Shown: in pieces, positions 36,620 through 47,859 of the stretch
Position numbering within the stretch: position 1 is the stretch's first letter
Layout: every line of letters begins with the position of its first letter
Assembly (NCBI GenBank): GCA_009363875.1
Contig: CM018692.1
Location: 90,176,137 to 90,240,136, forward strand
Direction: 5' to 3'
Source: Mikania micrantha
Lineage: Eukaryota > Streptophyta > Magnoliopsida > Asterales > Asteraceae
DNA: 64,000 nt
Translations under genes and position numbers: made by a program
Notes under the pieces: model-generated
The model's database searches: none
What the model was told of the DNA's origin: nothing
What the model saw: the letters and a program-made list of their open reading frames with translations, nothing else

Positions 36620-39600
36620 ATGACGACTCCAAACAATGACCTGCACAACACTGGCTCCGCAACCAAGCCTCCGATGCTGGTTCGGAGTGAGTACAACATT
36701 TGGCAACGTAGAATGCTACATCACCTGTCAATTAATAGTGCAGGATGTTGGAAATCTGTGGTGCATGGTCCATACAAACCCATGATTAGTGATCCTGAAA
36801 CTAAAACGATGATTCCGAAACCATCCGATATGTATTCGGATGAGGATATAAAATTGTTTGAGATTGATGCAAAAGCTCATGGCATTCTGGCTATGGCCCT
36901 GCCTAATGAAATTTACTCAGGCTTGATGCATCATGATACTGCTCATGATCTCTGGGTTGCACTGAAGGAGCAATTTGGTGGAACCGATGAGGTCTTAGCA
37001 AATACTAGAGAAATCCTCGCCCAACAGTATGAGACATTCTCTCATAGAAAGGGTGAGTCACTGACTCAGCAGTTTGAGCGGTTCTCCTGTCTGATTTCTG
37101 AATTAAAAATGGTTAAGCAGGAGTATACAAATAGTCAGATGAACAACAGATTCCTAAGATCACTGCCCTCAAGATGGAACACTTATACTATTGTTTTACG
37201 CTCTAATGCAAATCTAGAGAATCTATCTCTCACCCAACTCCATGGGAAACTTTTAACTTTTGATAGAGAGGTAGAACAGAAGAGAAAGTTGTCTTCATCT
37301 GGCAAGCTCACTGATGACTTCATTCCTGGCAATACTGCTTTGATGGGTCAAGAGTCAGAGTATTCTTCTTCTGATTGTTCTTATGATGAGCATATTGATT
37401 TTTCTACTAATAGTGCTGAACATGCTTTTGTGGGAGTTGATGATAATGCAGGTACATATGGAGACAATTGGTGCTTTGTGATGGATGATTTGAAGGGAAT
37501 CCCAGATGATGATCTGGAGGAGATGGATATATTAAGTCAAATGGCAATGATAAACATCATATCTCAAAAATTCTATAAAAGAACTGGAAGAAAATTTCCC
37601 GGATTAACTGGCAAAACCAAGGTTGGTTTTGACAAAGGGAAATTGAGATGTCACAAGTGTCACAAACTTGGACATTTTGCAAGAGAGTGCAAATCCGCTG
37701 GATCTAGCTCTTCTGCACCCTTTGTGACCTTTCCTAGCAACAACACACAAAACAAAGGGCAACAATCTTCTGGATCTTGCCAACAACAATTCTATCCAGC
37801 TCATTTTGTAACACAAAGTCCCATGCCTTATCCATACCCCTGTTTTTATTTGCCACAACCCACACAAAATCAAGCTCTCACAACTCAACAATCTCCTGTT
37901 CTTCCTGAAACTAACCAATCTCAAACCAATCTACAGCCTCAACAACTACATCAGAGCTTCTTCACTCCAGGTGTAGCTGATTGGAGCAGTTTACCTGATG
38001 ATTTATCTTATTTCAATGAACAGCTGTTTTCTGGAGCTGGTTCACATGGTGGAGACAACCCATTCGGGAATCTTGCTTTGATGGCTATAGATTCAAATGA
38101 AACCTCATGTTCAACTTCTTCAACTTCACAGGTATCATCTGAATCAAAAGCTAAGTTGTGTTCAGAATCATGTATTTCAGCATTTGCTTCCATCAGAGAA
38201 ATAAATGTTGAATTAATCAATGAGAAGTTTGAGTTAGAAAAGGCTGTGGCTAAAAATAAAACTGAATTTGAGAAAGTTTTGAATGAAAAAGAGTCTGAAA
38301 TTTATAAGCTCAAGTGTCAGTTGTCTGATGAAAAGGGTAGGGTGGAAGTCATGCTTGTAAAACACAATGATCTGAAACAAACACTTGCAGCAACCCAAGT
38401 AGATTGTGAAAAATGGGTTGAGTCCTGTAAGGGGTTTGAGATGTTGTTAAACAAACAAACTGCATCAAATGTGAAGTTTGGTATTGGATACAATCACACT
38501 GTCCCCCCAGCTAATTATACACCAAAAATTTATGAATGTGAGTCTGAAACCATGAATATTGAAACATATTCTTATTCTGTTGGATGTACAAATGTCCTCC
38601 AGGGTGAAACAAATGAGGATATTGTTTTAATTGAGATTAAGCCAGATGAAAAAGTTTCTAATGAATTAAATTTAAAACTGCTTGAGTCAGATGGGCATGG
38701 CACTGGAGAGAATGATGCAAGGTTTCTGATAAGCCAGAGTGTCTCATCAGAAGTTGTAGAAAAAGCTGAAAATGATACAACTACTGATGAGATATGCTTT
38801 GGTACATTTCAACCTTTGAATGTCACAAGAACTTATGTTAATAGGAAAGGGTTGAAAAGTACTGAAGAAGAAAAACCACAAAGGTCTACAAAGACTGATG
38901 GTAAACAAGTACTAAAGAAGAAATCTTCAGATGTTGTCAAACCATCAGTAGTTGTAACACAATCTACAACTACTGAAGAACCAAAAGCACTGAAGAACAA
39001 ACATTCCGTAACTAAGTCTTCAGTACTTGTAGATACTCACAAGGAGAAACAAAAGAGAAAGCCTTGTGAAGTTTGTGGTTTGTTCAATCATACTTCTGAA
39101 GAATGCTGGTACAGAAGAGGTTCTGATTTCAATAAAACAAAGAATAAAAACAAGAGATTAACAAAAATAAAAAACGAATTCAGTTCCAAATTTGTAAAAG
39201 AGTCTTCAGTAGTTTTAAAATCTGGAAAACCTTTGGAAGCTTCAAAGTCCAAAGGAGTGTATGAAAACAATCCAAAGAAAGGTCAAAAGGGTTTATCAGA
39301 TTCAAAGAAAAAGCACTTGAAATCTTCTTCATCACCCAAAGAAGTTAAGGTGATGAAGCACAGAAATCAAAAGTCAGGTACTGATGTCTCTGAGGAAATC
39401 AGAACCTTGACTCACAACCAGAATCAACTGGTTATAATGGTGCAACATCTGCTAGGAAGAGCCAACCTAGCAGATGCATCTGTCGCTTTATTTCAGAAGA
39501 AGAAACCAAGGTCAAAAGTCAAGGTTAAATCTTCTGAAAAGCCTGATTCAAGTTTTGCTACAAATGACATTGTCAGTTTTGTTCCTTCATGTGATAACAA

Positions 39601-39640
39601 ACCCAAAACCAAAATGGTTTGGGTCCAAAAGTCTAACTGA
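36620..39640 (+). CDS. gag: Gag of the Sirevirus-like element, uninterrupted
   Basis: A 1,006-codon structural protein starting MTTPNNDLH at 36620; the frame is open from 36596 but only via a TTG. The N-terminal third is the Copia Gag core, with the MHHDTAHDLW-type region and a Q-rich RNA-binding segment. A first zinc knuckle CHKCHKLGHFAREC lies near residue 343. A Pro/Gln-rich stretch follows (about 370-460), then a Lys/Glu-rich probable coiled coil (about 535-625), then a second Cys/His cluster CEVCGLFNHTSEEC near residue 815. The long C-terminal extension is typical of Sireviruses. It ends with TGA in the same frame as the protease. Sireviruses have been proposed to read through such a stop, but here two more stops follow within 50 bases. 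Confidence 0.9.
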   Translation: MTTPNNDLHNTGSATKPPMLVRSEYNIWQRRMLHHLSINSAGCWKSVVHGPYKPMISDPETKTMIPKPSDMYSDEDIKLFEIDAKAHGILAMALPNEIYSGLMHHDTAHDLWVALKEQFGGTDEVLANTREILAQQYETFSHRKGESLTQQFERFSCLISELKMVKQEYTNSQMNNRFLRSLPSRWNTYTIVLRSNANLENLSLTQLHGKLLTFDREVEQKRKLSSSGKLTDDFIPGNTALMGQESEYSSSDCSYDEHIDFSTNSAEHAFVGVDDNAGTYGDNWCFVMDDLKGIPDDDLEEMDILSQMAMINIISQKFYKRTGRKFPGLTGKTKVGFDKGKLRCHKCHKLGHFARECKSAGSSSSAPFVTFPSNNTQNKGQQSSGSCQQQFYPAHFVTQSPMPYPYPCFYLPQPTQNQALTTQQSPVLPETNQSQTNLQPQQLHQSFFTPGVADWSSLPDDLSYFNEQLFSGAGSHGGDNPFGNLALMAIDSNETSCSTSSTSQVSSESKAKLCSESCISAFASIREINVELINEKFELEKAVAKNKTEFEKVLNEKESEIYKLKCQLSDEKGRVEVMLVKHNDLKQTLAATQVDCEKWVESCKGFEMLLNKQTASNVKFGIGYNHTVPPANYTPKIYECESETMNIETYSYSVGCTNVLQGETNEDIVLIEIKPDEKVSNELNLKLLESDGHGTGENDARFLISQSVSSEVVEKAENDTTTDEICFGTFQPLNVTRTYVNRKGLKSTEEEKPQRSTKTDGKQVLKKKSSDVVKPSVVVTQSTTTEEPKALKNKHSVTKSSVLVDTHKEKQKRKPCEVCGLFNHTSEECWYRRGSDFNKTKNKNKRLTKIKNEFSSKFVKESSVVLKSGKPLEASKSKGVYENNPKKGQKGLSDSKKKHLKSSSSPKEVKVMKHRNQKSGTDVSEEIRTLTHNQNQLVIMVQHLLGRANLADASVALFQKKKPRSKVKVKSSEKPDSSFATNDIVSFVPSCDNKPKTKMVWVQKSN

Positions 39641-42600
39641 GTGTGTTAATGTATGCAGGGTCCTTCAGCATACCAAAAGAGCATCTAGTATGTTGACAGT
39701 GGAGGGTCCATGCATATGACTGGGAGCATATCTCTTCTTAATGACTACTTTGCAGAAAAGAAGGGATTTGTCTCATTTGGAAATGATGCTAAGGGTTACA
39801 TCATAGGAAAAGGATATGTGTCTAATGGTGAGTTAAGATTTGATGATGTGAACCATGTAGAGAATCTCAAGTATAACTTACTGAGTGTCAGTCAGATGTG
39901 TGATAAGGGCCACATTTCCCTTTTCACCAAGCAAGACTACAGAATGCTGTCTTCTGAAGTGTTGCCTCTGATTGGCAAGGTCTTAGATGAATATACCTTT
40001 CTTAAAGCTAACCGAGTGGGAAAGGTTTATGCTTTTGATTTGTCAAAGAAAATTTCTGTTCAGGGTCATCCATGCCTATTCTCTAAGGCCTCTCTCAAGG
40101 AATCTAACCTGTGGCACAGAAGGTTGGGTCATGTAAATCTCAAAAACATGAACCAACTGGTGAAACATGGTTTGGTTCGAGGTCTTCCTATGAAGGATTT
40201 TAGATGTGATGAAAACTGCTCTGCTTGCTTGAAAGGAAAGCAACACAAGGTATCTTTTCCTCAAATTGGAGATCCAAAATCAACTGCTTGCTTGCAAGTG
40301 TTACACATGGATATGTTTGGGCCAGTGAGGATCTTGAGTATGGCAAAGAAAAAGTATTGTTTAGTAATTGTTGATGATTACTCAATGTTTGTCTGGACCT
40401 TCTTCTTGCACTCAAAAGATGAGGCTTCTAAGTATATTATTCACTTTGTGTTATATGTTGAGAAACAATATTCCCTTCCTGTCAAGTGTGTAAGAAGTGA
40501 TAATGGAACAGAGTTGAGAAATCATATTCTGGATGAGTTCTATCTTTCAAAGGGAATCAAGAGGCAGTACAGCATACCTAGAACTCCTGAACAGAATGGA
40601 GTAGTTGAGAGGAAAAACAGGACTTTGATTGAAGCTGCCAAATCAATGCTTGCTGATTCTGGCTTGCCATTGACTTTCTGGGCAGAAGCTGTCAATACAG
40701 CTTGTTAATCAAAGATTGTTGAAGACTCCTTATGAAGTGCTTCATCATTTGACTCCTTTGATTTCCTTCTTCAGAGACTTTGGTTGTCCTTGTTATATCC
40801 TCAATACCAAATATCAACTACAAAAATTTGATTCCAAAGTGGATGCAGGATATTTTGTGGGCTATTCGTCAACTTGCAAGGCTTATAGAGTGTTTAACTG
40901 CAGATCCAAAATGGTTGAAGAAACTCTCCATGTCAAATTTAATGAATTTCCAAGAGATCCTATCCCACAAAACCTTGTGGAGATGTTTGATTTGGATATA
41001 CTGTAATATGTTTCATATCAACCTCCAGCTGAGTCTGATATTATGGCAGATGATGCACCTGAAGCAGTTCCATCAACAGCTGCTAAGGGAAATCCACAAG
41101 GTAGTACTGATGATGATGATGTGAGTACTCACCTGTTCAGGTTCAGTGATAATCTACCAATGTCTGCTAAACCTGATGCTCCTCCTGCTCCAGTGGTTCC
41201 TCCCACTACAAATGCTGATGAGATTCTGGACTCCTATACGTCTTTTGAAATTCCTGCTAAATTGTTTCCTGAATCTTCATCAACATCTGCAGCCACTGAA
41301 CCTCCTGAAAACACTTGCACTGCCCTTATTCCCTATCAAGAACTGAAAGATCATCCTTTAGCTCAAGTTCTGGGTGACATTTCTGCTGGTGTTTCAACAA
41401 GAAGCCAACTGTCAAATTTCTGTCTCTATGCTCTCTTTATCAGTCAGCAAGAGCCAAAGAACTATCATGTTGCACTCAGAGACAATGGCTGGGTGGAGGC
41501 TATGCAGTTGGAGCTGTTGCAGTTCAAGAAACAGCAAGTCTGGGAGCTGGTTCCTTTACCCCAAGGTAAGTGTGCAATAGGCACTAAATGGGTGTTTAGG
41601 AATAAAACTGATAAAAATGGTCAAATAGTTAAGAACAAGGCCAGACTGGTTGTACAGGGGTTCTCTCAGGAAGAAGGTATTGATTATGATGAAACTTTTG
41701 CCCCTGTAGCCAGACTGGAAGCAATTAGATTGTTTTTAGCATATGCTGCCTTACACAAACTAAAAGTTTTTCAAATGGATGTCAAAAGTGCTTTCCTATA
41801 TGGTAAAATAAAAGAGGAAGTGTATGTGTGTCAACCACCTGGCTTTGAGGACAATAACCATCCTGATTGGGTGTACAAGCTTGATAAAGCTCTTTATGGG
41901 TTGAAACAAGCACCTAGAGCCTGGTATGATACTTTATCCACTTTTCTCCTTCAAAATAACTTCACTAGAGGCTCCATAGATAAAACTTTGTTCATAAAGA
42001 AAGTAGGACAGCATAAGCTCCTTGTTCAGATCTATGTTGATGACATAATTTTTGCTTCCTATGATCCAAAATTGTGTGATGCTTTTACTGAGCTCATGAC
42101 AAAGAATTTTGAAATGAGTACCATGGGGGAATTACAGTTCTTTTTGGGTCTTCAAATCAAACAAAGTCCTGATGGAATTTTCATTCACCAGTCAAAATAT
42201 ACAAAAGATCTGTTAAATAAATTTGATCTGCAAAACTGTAAACCTTGTTCTAACCCCATGAGCAGCACCACACAACTGGATGCAGACTTGAAAGGTAAAG
42301 CGGTTGATGAAACCCTTTACAGATGTATGATTGGTTCCTTGATGTATCTCACAGCATCTAGACCAGACATTATGTTTGCAACATGTGTCTGTGCTAGGTT
42401 TCAGGCTGCACCTAAAGAATCCCATTTGATTGCTGTTAAAAGGATATTTAGATATTTGCAGGGAACTCAATCACTGGGAATTTGGTATTCCACTGGGCAT
42501 TCCTGCAAGCTGGTTGGTTTTTCTGATAGTGACTATGTAGGATGCAAACTCACCAGGAAATCAACTTCTGGTGGTTGCCAATTTCTAGGCAACTGTTTGG

Positions 42601-42977
42601 TTTATTGGCAGAGTAAGAAACAAACATCTGTGGCTACATCCACAGCTGAAGCCGAGTACATTGCTGCAGCAAGCTGTACTTCACAAATACTCTGGCTTCA
42701 GAACCAACTTTTGGATTATGGCATCAAAGAGTCTAAGACACCATTGCTAATGGATAGTGCCTCAGCTCTTTGTATTGTAAAGAATCCAGTTCAGCACTCT
42801 AGGACCAAACATATTGAAATCAGACATCATTTTATAAGGGATTGTTTCGAAAAAGGTCTGATTGATCCAAAGTTTGTTCCTAGTGCTGATGAACTTGCAG
42901 ACATCTTTACTAAGCCCTTAGAGACTTCAACTCTTCAAAATCTGGTGCTAAGGCTTGGTATGCTGCAGTTAGAATAA
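39641..42977 (+). pseudogene. pol: Pol of the Sirevirus-like element: protease, integrase, RT, RNase H, broken
   Basis: Copia-type Pol. The protease starts at about 39689 with DSGGS, keeping the catalytic Asp-Ser-Gly. The integrase has an HHCC finger (about 40110-40230), catalytic D, D, E and the PEQNGVVERKNR motif. RT has YVDD at 42033-42044, and RNase H follows to 42977. Breaks: TAA at 39647-39649 and TAG at 39686-39688 between gag and protease (the latter where Trp is usual); a small deletion with frameshift near 40706, shifting the rest of Pol into another frame; and TAA at 41004-41006 between integrase and RT. RT-RNase H (41043-42977) is a continuous 644-codon ORF. The element cannot make an intact Pol. 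Confidence 0.9.
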
Positions 42978-43629
42978 AATGGATTTTAAAATAAGAAAAC
43001 TTCAACCACATGAAAATATTTTCAAAATCCAAAAACATTCAAATATTCCAAAATCAAAAATTTGTATCACCTTGAAACTATTGATATTTACAGTAAGTAC
43101 TGATAAGTATCAGAAGTACTGATTCAAGGAAACATCTGACCTTTGCCAATATTATCAGTTACAAATACTGATGGGTTTTGGTTGCAAAGTATTGAAGGTC
43201 AAAAATAAGTACTGATGAGTAAATTGGTCATCAGATTTTTCAACAACTGATAATTTCAAAAGTACTGATGACTAATTTCCCTCATCAAGTACTGCTGACC
43301 AAATCATGTTCAAAAGTTCTGATGAACAATTTTCACAACACCTGATGAGTACATCTGAAGTTAGACAAAGTCTGATGAACAAATGATTAAGGTCAGAATG
43401 AAACAACTGATGAACAAGAATTGCCGACAACACTTGCTGAGTAAATTTACTCTTCAGATGTTACAACCACTGTTGTTCCCAATCTGAAACAACTGAAGAC
43501 TAAAATCCAAATCTTCAGTCGTTTTCTTTCTTATATAAACCAAACCCTAATCAGTTGCTTCATTACTACTTCTTCAGACCTTTCCATCATTTTTCAAAAA
43601 CCTAACTTCCCTCCCAAGTCTTTGCTTCA
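42978..43629 (+). other. Spacer between pol and the 3' ORF with ACTGATGA-type repeats
   Basis: No ORF worth calling. From 43080 to 43520 the sequence is a loose array of AGTACTGATGA, CAACTGATGA and AACTGAAG motifs related to those of the LTR. It may hold the promoter or splice acceptor for the downstream ORF; no TATA box stands out except TTATATAAA at about 43535. Confidence 0.55.
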
Positions 43630-46600
43630 ATGGCGAACATGACCCTAAAACCTCGTCACAACTCAGTCGCCTATCTAACTAAATCATCATTCTGGTCGAA
43701 ATTTGATGAAGCTGTCGATCTTATGAACACCTCCCAATACCAAACAGCTTTTCTTCTAAATCCTACACTCTATGTTGAATCCATTCATCAATTATGGACA
43801 AATGTTGAACTCATCAATGTCGGAACAGGAGTTATATCACTTAGATCTACAGTGAATGAGAGAAATGTGCATGTGAGTACAGCAGAACTGAGGGATGTTC
43901 TTTCCTTAGACGATGCCAATCTTGCCACTACATATCCAAAGAACATTACCGATCTCTGTTTTACAAATCATGAATATCAGGGTGATCTGAGTGACTCTAC
44001 TATCTATAAGAAACACTTCAATGACCCTGAACGTCTCATCTTCCATATGATCAACATCTGTTTAGCCCCAAAATCATCCTCATGGGACCAGATGTCCTCA
44101 AGGTGGCAGCAGGTATATTTTTCTATTCTGGAATCACAAAAACTTAATTTTTCACAACTTTTATTTTCAGAATTAACAGAACATGCTGCAAAACCTGTTG
44201 CAAATAGATGGCTTCTTTACCCACGTTTTGTAATGGCCATAATAGAAAAACAATTAAAACAAGAAGGCCTTGTTGGTCAGGGAATCAATGCTCCTGCAGT
44301 TTTGCAAGAGGTATATTCCCGGCACATCACTAATCGTACACTCAAAGAGGCTGCCCGAAAGCTAAAACCCAAGCATAGGGAACCCACAGCCTCCACATCC
44401 AAATCCAAATCCAAAGTCCCTACCAAGCCACATTCCAAACATCCCAAAAAGGCTGCTCAGGGAGATGAGTCCCCTGAGTCTGCCCCTGCCTCACCAAGGC
44501 ATGACATGCCCACTGGCAGTAGTCAGCCAGTGGTGCACCAGACTCCACCAGCTGAAACCGCCCAAGGTTCCTCTCAAAAGGACCTTGGTGCAACTGTTGA
44601 AGGGGAAGACACACTTCTAGAGCCTCTTTCATTTGAAAAGGTTTCTATTGAAAAGCACCATTCTCCCCGGGTGCAATCTGCTTCAAAGCCAACTCCTACT
44701 GAAACCACCCCACATAGCCCAACATTTGTTATTGAAGATGTCCTGAATCAGCTTAACACTCCAACCCCTTCCCAGATACCTATCACTACTGGGAATATCT
44801 CCATCATTGAGGGGGAGGATACAAGTGTTTCTGATAACCCCCAGGACTTTGACTACAATATCAGGTCTCCAAGTGTGGACAAGGAGCCTCTGATTTCTAA
44901 CAGGGCTGCCACTTCATCAGTTCCATCATTTGGACTGACTGATAGTGGTAACATCAATAAGACCCTGCCAGAGGCAACAACTGATGAAGGGTTTATCCCT
45001 GAGGTTGGAAGTCCCCAGTACCAAGACAAAGGGGCACCTGAATATGTTGATCCACACTCAACTCAGGTTAATCCTGATATAATCAGGAGGTCAGATGATT
45101 CAGCCAAGGCTAATGATGACCAAAGGTCCTTCTCAGATGTTCTAACTCAGAACAGATTCCTTGAGGCTGAGGTATGCAGACTCAATGAGCTGCTCACCAA
45201 GATGTCCAAGGAGAAAAATCCATCTGCCCTTCTATACCCACAGATGGCACCTTCAAATCTTGAAGGTTGCCAAATTACTTCAGCCACTACTCCACAACAA
45301 AATCAACCACCAGCCTTTGCTTCAGGCACTAATACTCTGGGTTCAAACCCCCTAGAGGCATTGGTTGCTGCCTTTATAACTGCCTTACCTCTCATCACTC
45401 CAATTTTAAAGAATATCATTTCCCAAGCTCTTGATGAGAGGCTTCCATCCCACACACAAATTCAGAAGATGATTGATGATGTTGTTGCAGAGAAACTTTC
45501 TGGCTTTCAAACACCTTCACCAACTGCAGCCAAAAAGGGGGAGTCAGTGAAAGTATCTGAGGGTGAGAAAAAGAGAATGAGAAGTGAGGAGGAGAATGTT
45601 CCTGAAAATCCTGCCTCTCCAAGCATACAGGTTACTTACAAGAGGCAGAAGAAATCAAAACCTGTTGAGATTGAAGAAGAGGTTGTAGTTGAAAAGGAAA
45701 GTGAGAAGGAGATTGAGAAAGCATCGGAGAAAGAGGTTGAAAAAGCTGTAGAAGAGGCTGCTGAAGTTCAAGAACCTAAGAATGTAGTGGAAAAGGCTAC
45801 TGATGTCAAAGAGCCTGAATTGACTGAACTTCAGAAACTGATCCAACAAGCTGATCAAGTCCATTTCAAGGCCATGGATGAGATCATCAGTAAAATTTTC
45901 AAACATGATGTTGAACCAAATGACCTGAATCAGAAAATCAGAGATTTGGAATTGAAGCATATTGATGATATATGGGCAAGATATGATTCAGAAGAAAGTG
46001 ATAGACTGGGTGTGATGGCTAGATTTATTGCAAAATATCTAGGGAGAGCAGTTGCTGAGATTAGAGCTTGGAACAGAGAAAGTATCTTGGATATAGTCAC
46101 CAAGATCTGTAGCTCTGAAAATTTCGACAAAGAAAAAGTTGTAGAGGCTATGGACCAGATGGACCAAGGAAGTAGGAAGGAGCTGATTAAATTATCCAAA
46201 GAAAAATTAACCTCAAAAATGTTAGAACCTTCAAAACCTGCTTCAAAACATACCAAACCCTCTACCAAATCACAACAAACCGCTGCAGATGATATACCTC
46301 TCAAGAAAAGGAGAGTGTTGCGGTCTCAAGAAGAAAGTGAAGATGAAGAAGACAGGCTACCTATATCCACTGTGCTAAAACCAACATTGAAAATGCCTGA
46401 GTCTTCAAAAGCTCAAAAAATTTCTCCAGAGTTTCAGAAGCAAGCTGTGAAAATCAAACTTGAAGAAGAAGAGAGTCAAAAGCAGCATGATGAGAAGATC
46501 TTGAGAATGGTTGATAAAGATTACCCTCAGACTTCAACAATAATAGCAATGAAGAAAGAAGCTCAGAGGTTGTATGCACTCAGGCACACTTATCAGTATA

Positions 46601-47082
46601 GAAAAGAATTAATCAGAATGTGGCCTGACCCAAGGGTGAAAGACAGAATCCATAAAAGAAATGTACCATCTGCTTACTCAAGAAAAATCAAAAAGGTGAT
46701 AAGTGCTGAGATTATGCTATGTTCTGTGCTGGACCCTTGGGAGATTATTGGAGAATTTAAGAGAGTGTATAATGCTGGATTGAAAGTCCCCAAGTTATTA
46801 GAGAATAAAATGATTAAGAAAGGACTGGTGTATAGAAGATTGGAAGGAGTAAGACAGGATGAGCTGCAATTGTTTTTGGAAGGCAAACATCCTGATGAAT
46901 TTGTTTACAGGGAAATTAAAAGGGTTGAATTATATGATGGGAAAAAGGCTAGGTATTTATCAGAATATTATGGGCCTGAATTCTTTTTTGAAGGTGATCC
47001 AGAGCTACTAACACCTGAAGATCAAGTAGTTCTTTTGGAAGCCTATGTCAGGGAGTCTTTCAGACTCATCTATGGTCAGTAG
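43630..47082 (+). CDS. Large Sirevirus 3' ORF (env-like position), 1,150 codons, intact
   Basis: An uninterrupted ORF from ATG 43630 (MANMTLKPRHNS) to TAG, in the place where Sireviruses carry the so-called env-like gene. The N-terminal ~250 residues look like a folded domain. Then come a Pro/Ser/Thr-rich region (about 255-500), a hydrophobic stretch LVAAFITALPLITPI near residues 577-600, a Lys/Glu heptad-like block (about 675-720), another Lys-rich linker and a charged C-terminal domain (about 950-1150). There is no N-terminal signal peptide and at most one membrane-like segment, so a classical envelope protein is not supported. Similar ORFs are annotated as hypothetical or transposon proteins in Asteraceae (recalled, not checked). 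Expression could be from a subgenomic or spliced RNA. Confidence 0.85.
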   Translation: MANMTLKPRHNSVAYLTKSSFWSKFDEAVDLMNTSQYQTAFLLNPTLYVESIHQLWTNVELINVGTGVISLRSTVNERNVHVSTAELRDVLSLDDANLATTYPKNITDLCFTNHEYQGDLSDSTIYKKHFNDPERLIFHMINICLAPKSSSWDQMSSRWQQVYFSILESQKLNFSQLLFSELTEHAAKPVANRWLLYPRFVMAIIEKQLKQEGLVGQGINAPAVLQEVYSRHITNRTLKEAARKLKPKHREPTASTSKSKSKVPTKPHSKHPKKAAQGDESPESAPASPRHDMPTGSSQPVVHQTPPAETAQGSSQKDLGATVEGEDTLLEPLSFEKVSIEKHHSPRVQSASKPTPTETTPHSPTFVIEDVLNQLNTPTPSQIPITTGNISIIEGEDTSVSDNPQDFDYNIRSPSVDKEPLISNRAATSSVPSFGLTDSGNINKTLPEATTDEGFIPEVGSPQYQDKGAPEYVDPHSTQVNPDIIRRSDDSAKANDDQRSFSDVLTQNRFLEAEVCRLNELLTKMSKEKNPSALLYPQMAPSNLEGCQITSATTPQQNQPPAFASGTNTLGSNPLEALVAAFITALPLITPILKNIISQALDERLPSHTQIQKMIDDVVAEKLSGFQTPSPTAAKKGESVKVSEGEKKRMRSEEENVPENPASPSIQVTYKRQKKSKPVEIEEEVVVEKESEKEIEKASEKEVEKAVEEAAEVQEPKNVVEKATDVKEPELTELQKLIQQADQVHFKAMDEIISKIFKHDVEPNDLNQKIRDLELKHIDDIWARYDSEESDRLGVMARFIAKYLGRAVAEIRAWNRESILDIVTKICSSENFDKEKVVEAMDQMDQGSRKELIKLSKEKLTSKMLEPSKPASKHTKPSTKSQQTAADDIPLKKRRVLRSQEESEDEEDRLPISTVLKPTLKMPESSKAQKISPEFQKQAVKIKLEEEESQKQHDEKILRMVDKDYPQTSTIIAMKKEAQRLYALRHTYQYRKELIRMWPDPRVKDRIHKRNVPSAYSRKIKKVISAEIMLCSVLDPWEIIGEFKRVYNAGLKVPKLLENKMIKKGLVYRRLEGVRQDELQLFLEGKHPDEFVYREIKRVELYDGKKARYLSEYYGPEFFFEGDPELLTPEDQVVLLEAYVRESFRLIYGQ

Positions 47083-47306
47083 CTTCAATGAGAGGGGTTA
47101 ATGCTCATAGTCCTATTCCCCAATGGAGTTCCCTCTCATCCTTTGCCATTCAAATCATCAGAAGCAGCTGTCTACCAGGCCTGTGCTGAATTGGTCACTC
47201 AAAAGCTGATCTAAAGAAAAAGACAAGATCTTTATGCCTGGGAATTCAACAATAAGTGGGACAGTCAATAATTAAAGGTTTTGGCTGCATTGGTTCAGGG
47301 GGAGTT
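47083..47306 (+). promoter_or_regulatory. 3' untranslated segment with polypurine tract
   Basis: Noncoding stretch ending in AGGGGGAG (47297-47304), the PPT, two bases before the 3' LTR. A second purine run GAGAGGGG is at 47090-47097. Confidence 0.7.
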
Positions 47307-47854
47307 TGTTGGTCCAAAAGAACCAATGAGCCTGATCAGAAAAACCTTTAAGTCCCACAGGCACACAACAACTGAAGAAGAACACAACAGCTGAAGACCA
47401 ACTCATGTTATACAAGATCTGAAGATACAAGATCTGAAGTTGATCACAACAGCTGAAGTGTTAGTCTTCAGATGTTGTGATGTTTTTACTCTTCAGTAGT
47501 TTACTTTCAGTAGTTGTATTTAGTCAGTCTTTGTAAGAAGATGTCTTCAGACTTTGTAGACATCTTCAGTAGTTTCTTTATGTTCAGTTGTTGTAACAAG
47601 TCTGTTTGGTGTCTCTGTCAAGTTACATCATCAGGTGTCATTGTTCCTATAAAAGGACAGTTGACATTGTGTAATCGGTGCCGAAGTTAGTGAATTGAAC
47701 GAAATTATTCTTTTTGAAGAAAATTCTCTCCCTATAACTGTTCTTTACTGTTTTATTGATATTCAAGTGATCTTGCTAATTCTTATGCTAATTCATCTAT
47801 GAATTCCGCTGCGATAACCTAATACTGATCAAACTGAGATCATCTGATCCTACA
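47307..47854 (+). mobile_element. 3' LTR of the Sirevirus (548 bp)
   Basis: Same length as the 5' LTR, ten substitutions and no indels by eye. It is followed by the TGTTT target duplication at 47855-47859. Confidence 0.95.
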
Positions 47855-47859
47855 TGTTT

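Larger units (their letters stand above)
35842..47854 (+). mobile_element. Sirevirus-like Ty1/Copia element, 12,013 bp, complete
   Basis: Full-length element on the plus strand, flanked by TGTTT at 35837-35841 and 47855-47859. Order: 548-bp LTR, PBS, gag, pol (protease, integrase, RT, RNase H), a large extra ORF, PPT, 548-bp LTR. The Copia order with integrase before RT, the long two-knuckle Gag and the big 3' ORF are hallmarks of Sireviruses (SIRE1/Maximus). The two LTRs differ at ten positions by eye (about 1.8%), so insertion is recent, below about 1 My at rates commonly used for plants. Confidence 0.93.

Noticed and set aside
43630..47082. Host gene captured by the Sirevirus
   Set aside because: No introns, no known plant protein signature, and the position matches the extra ORF common in Sireviruses; kept as a transposon ORF, though capture cannot be fully excluded.
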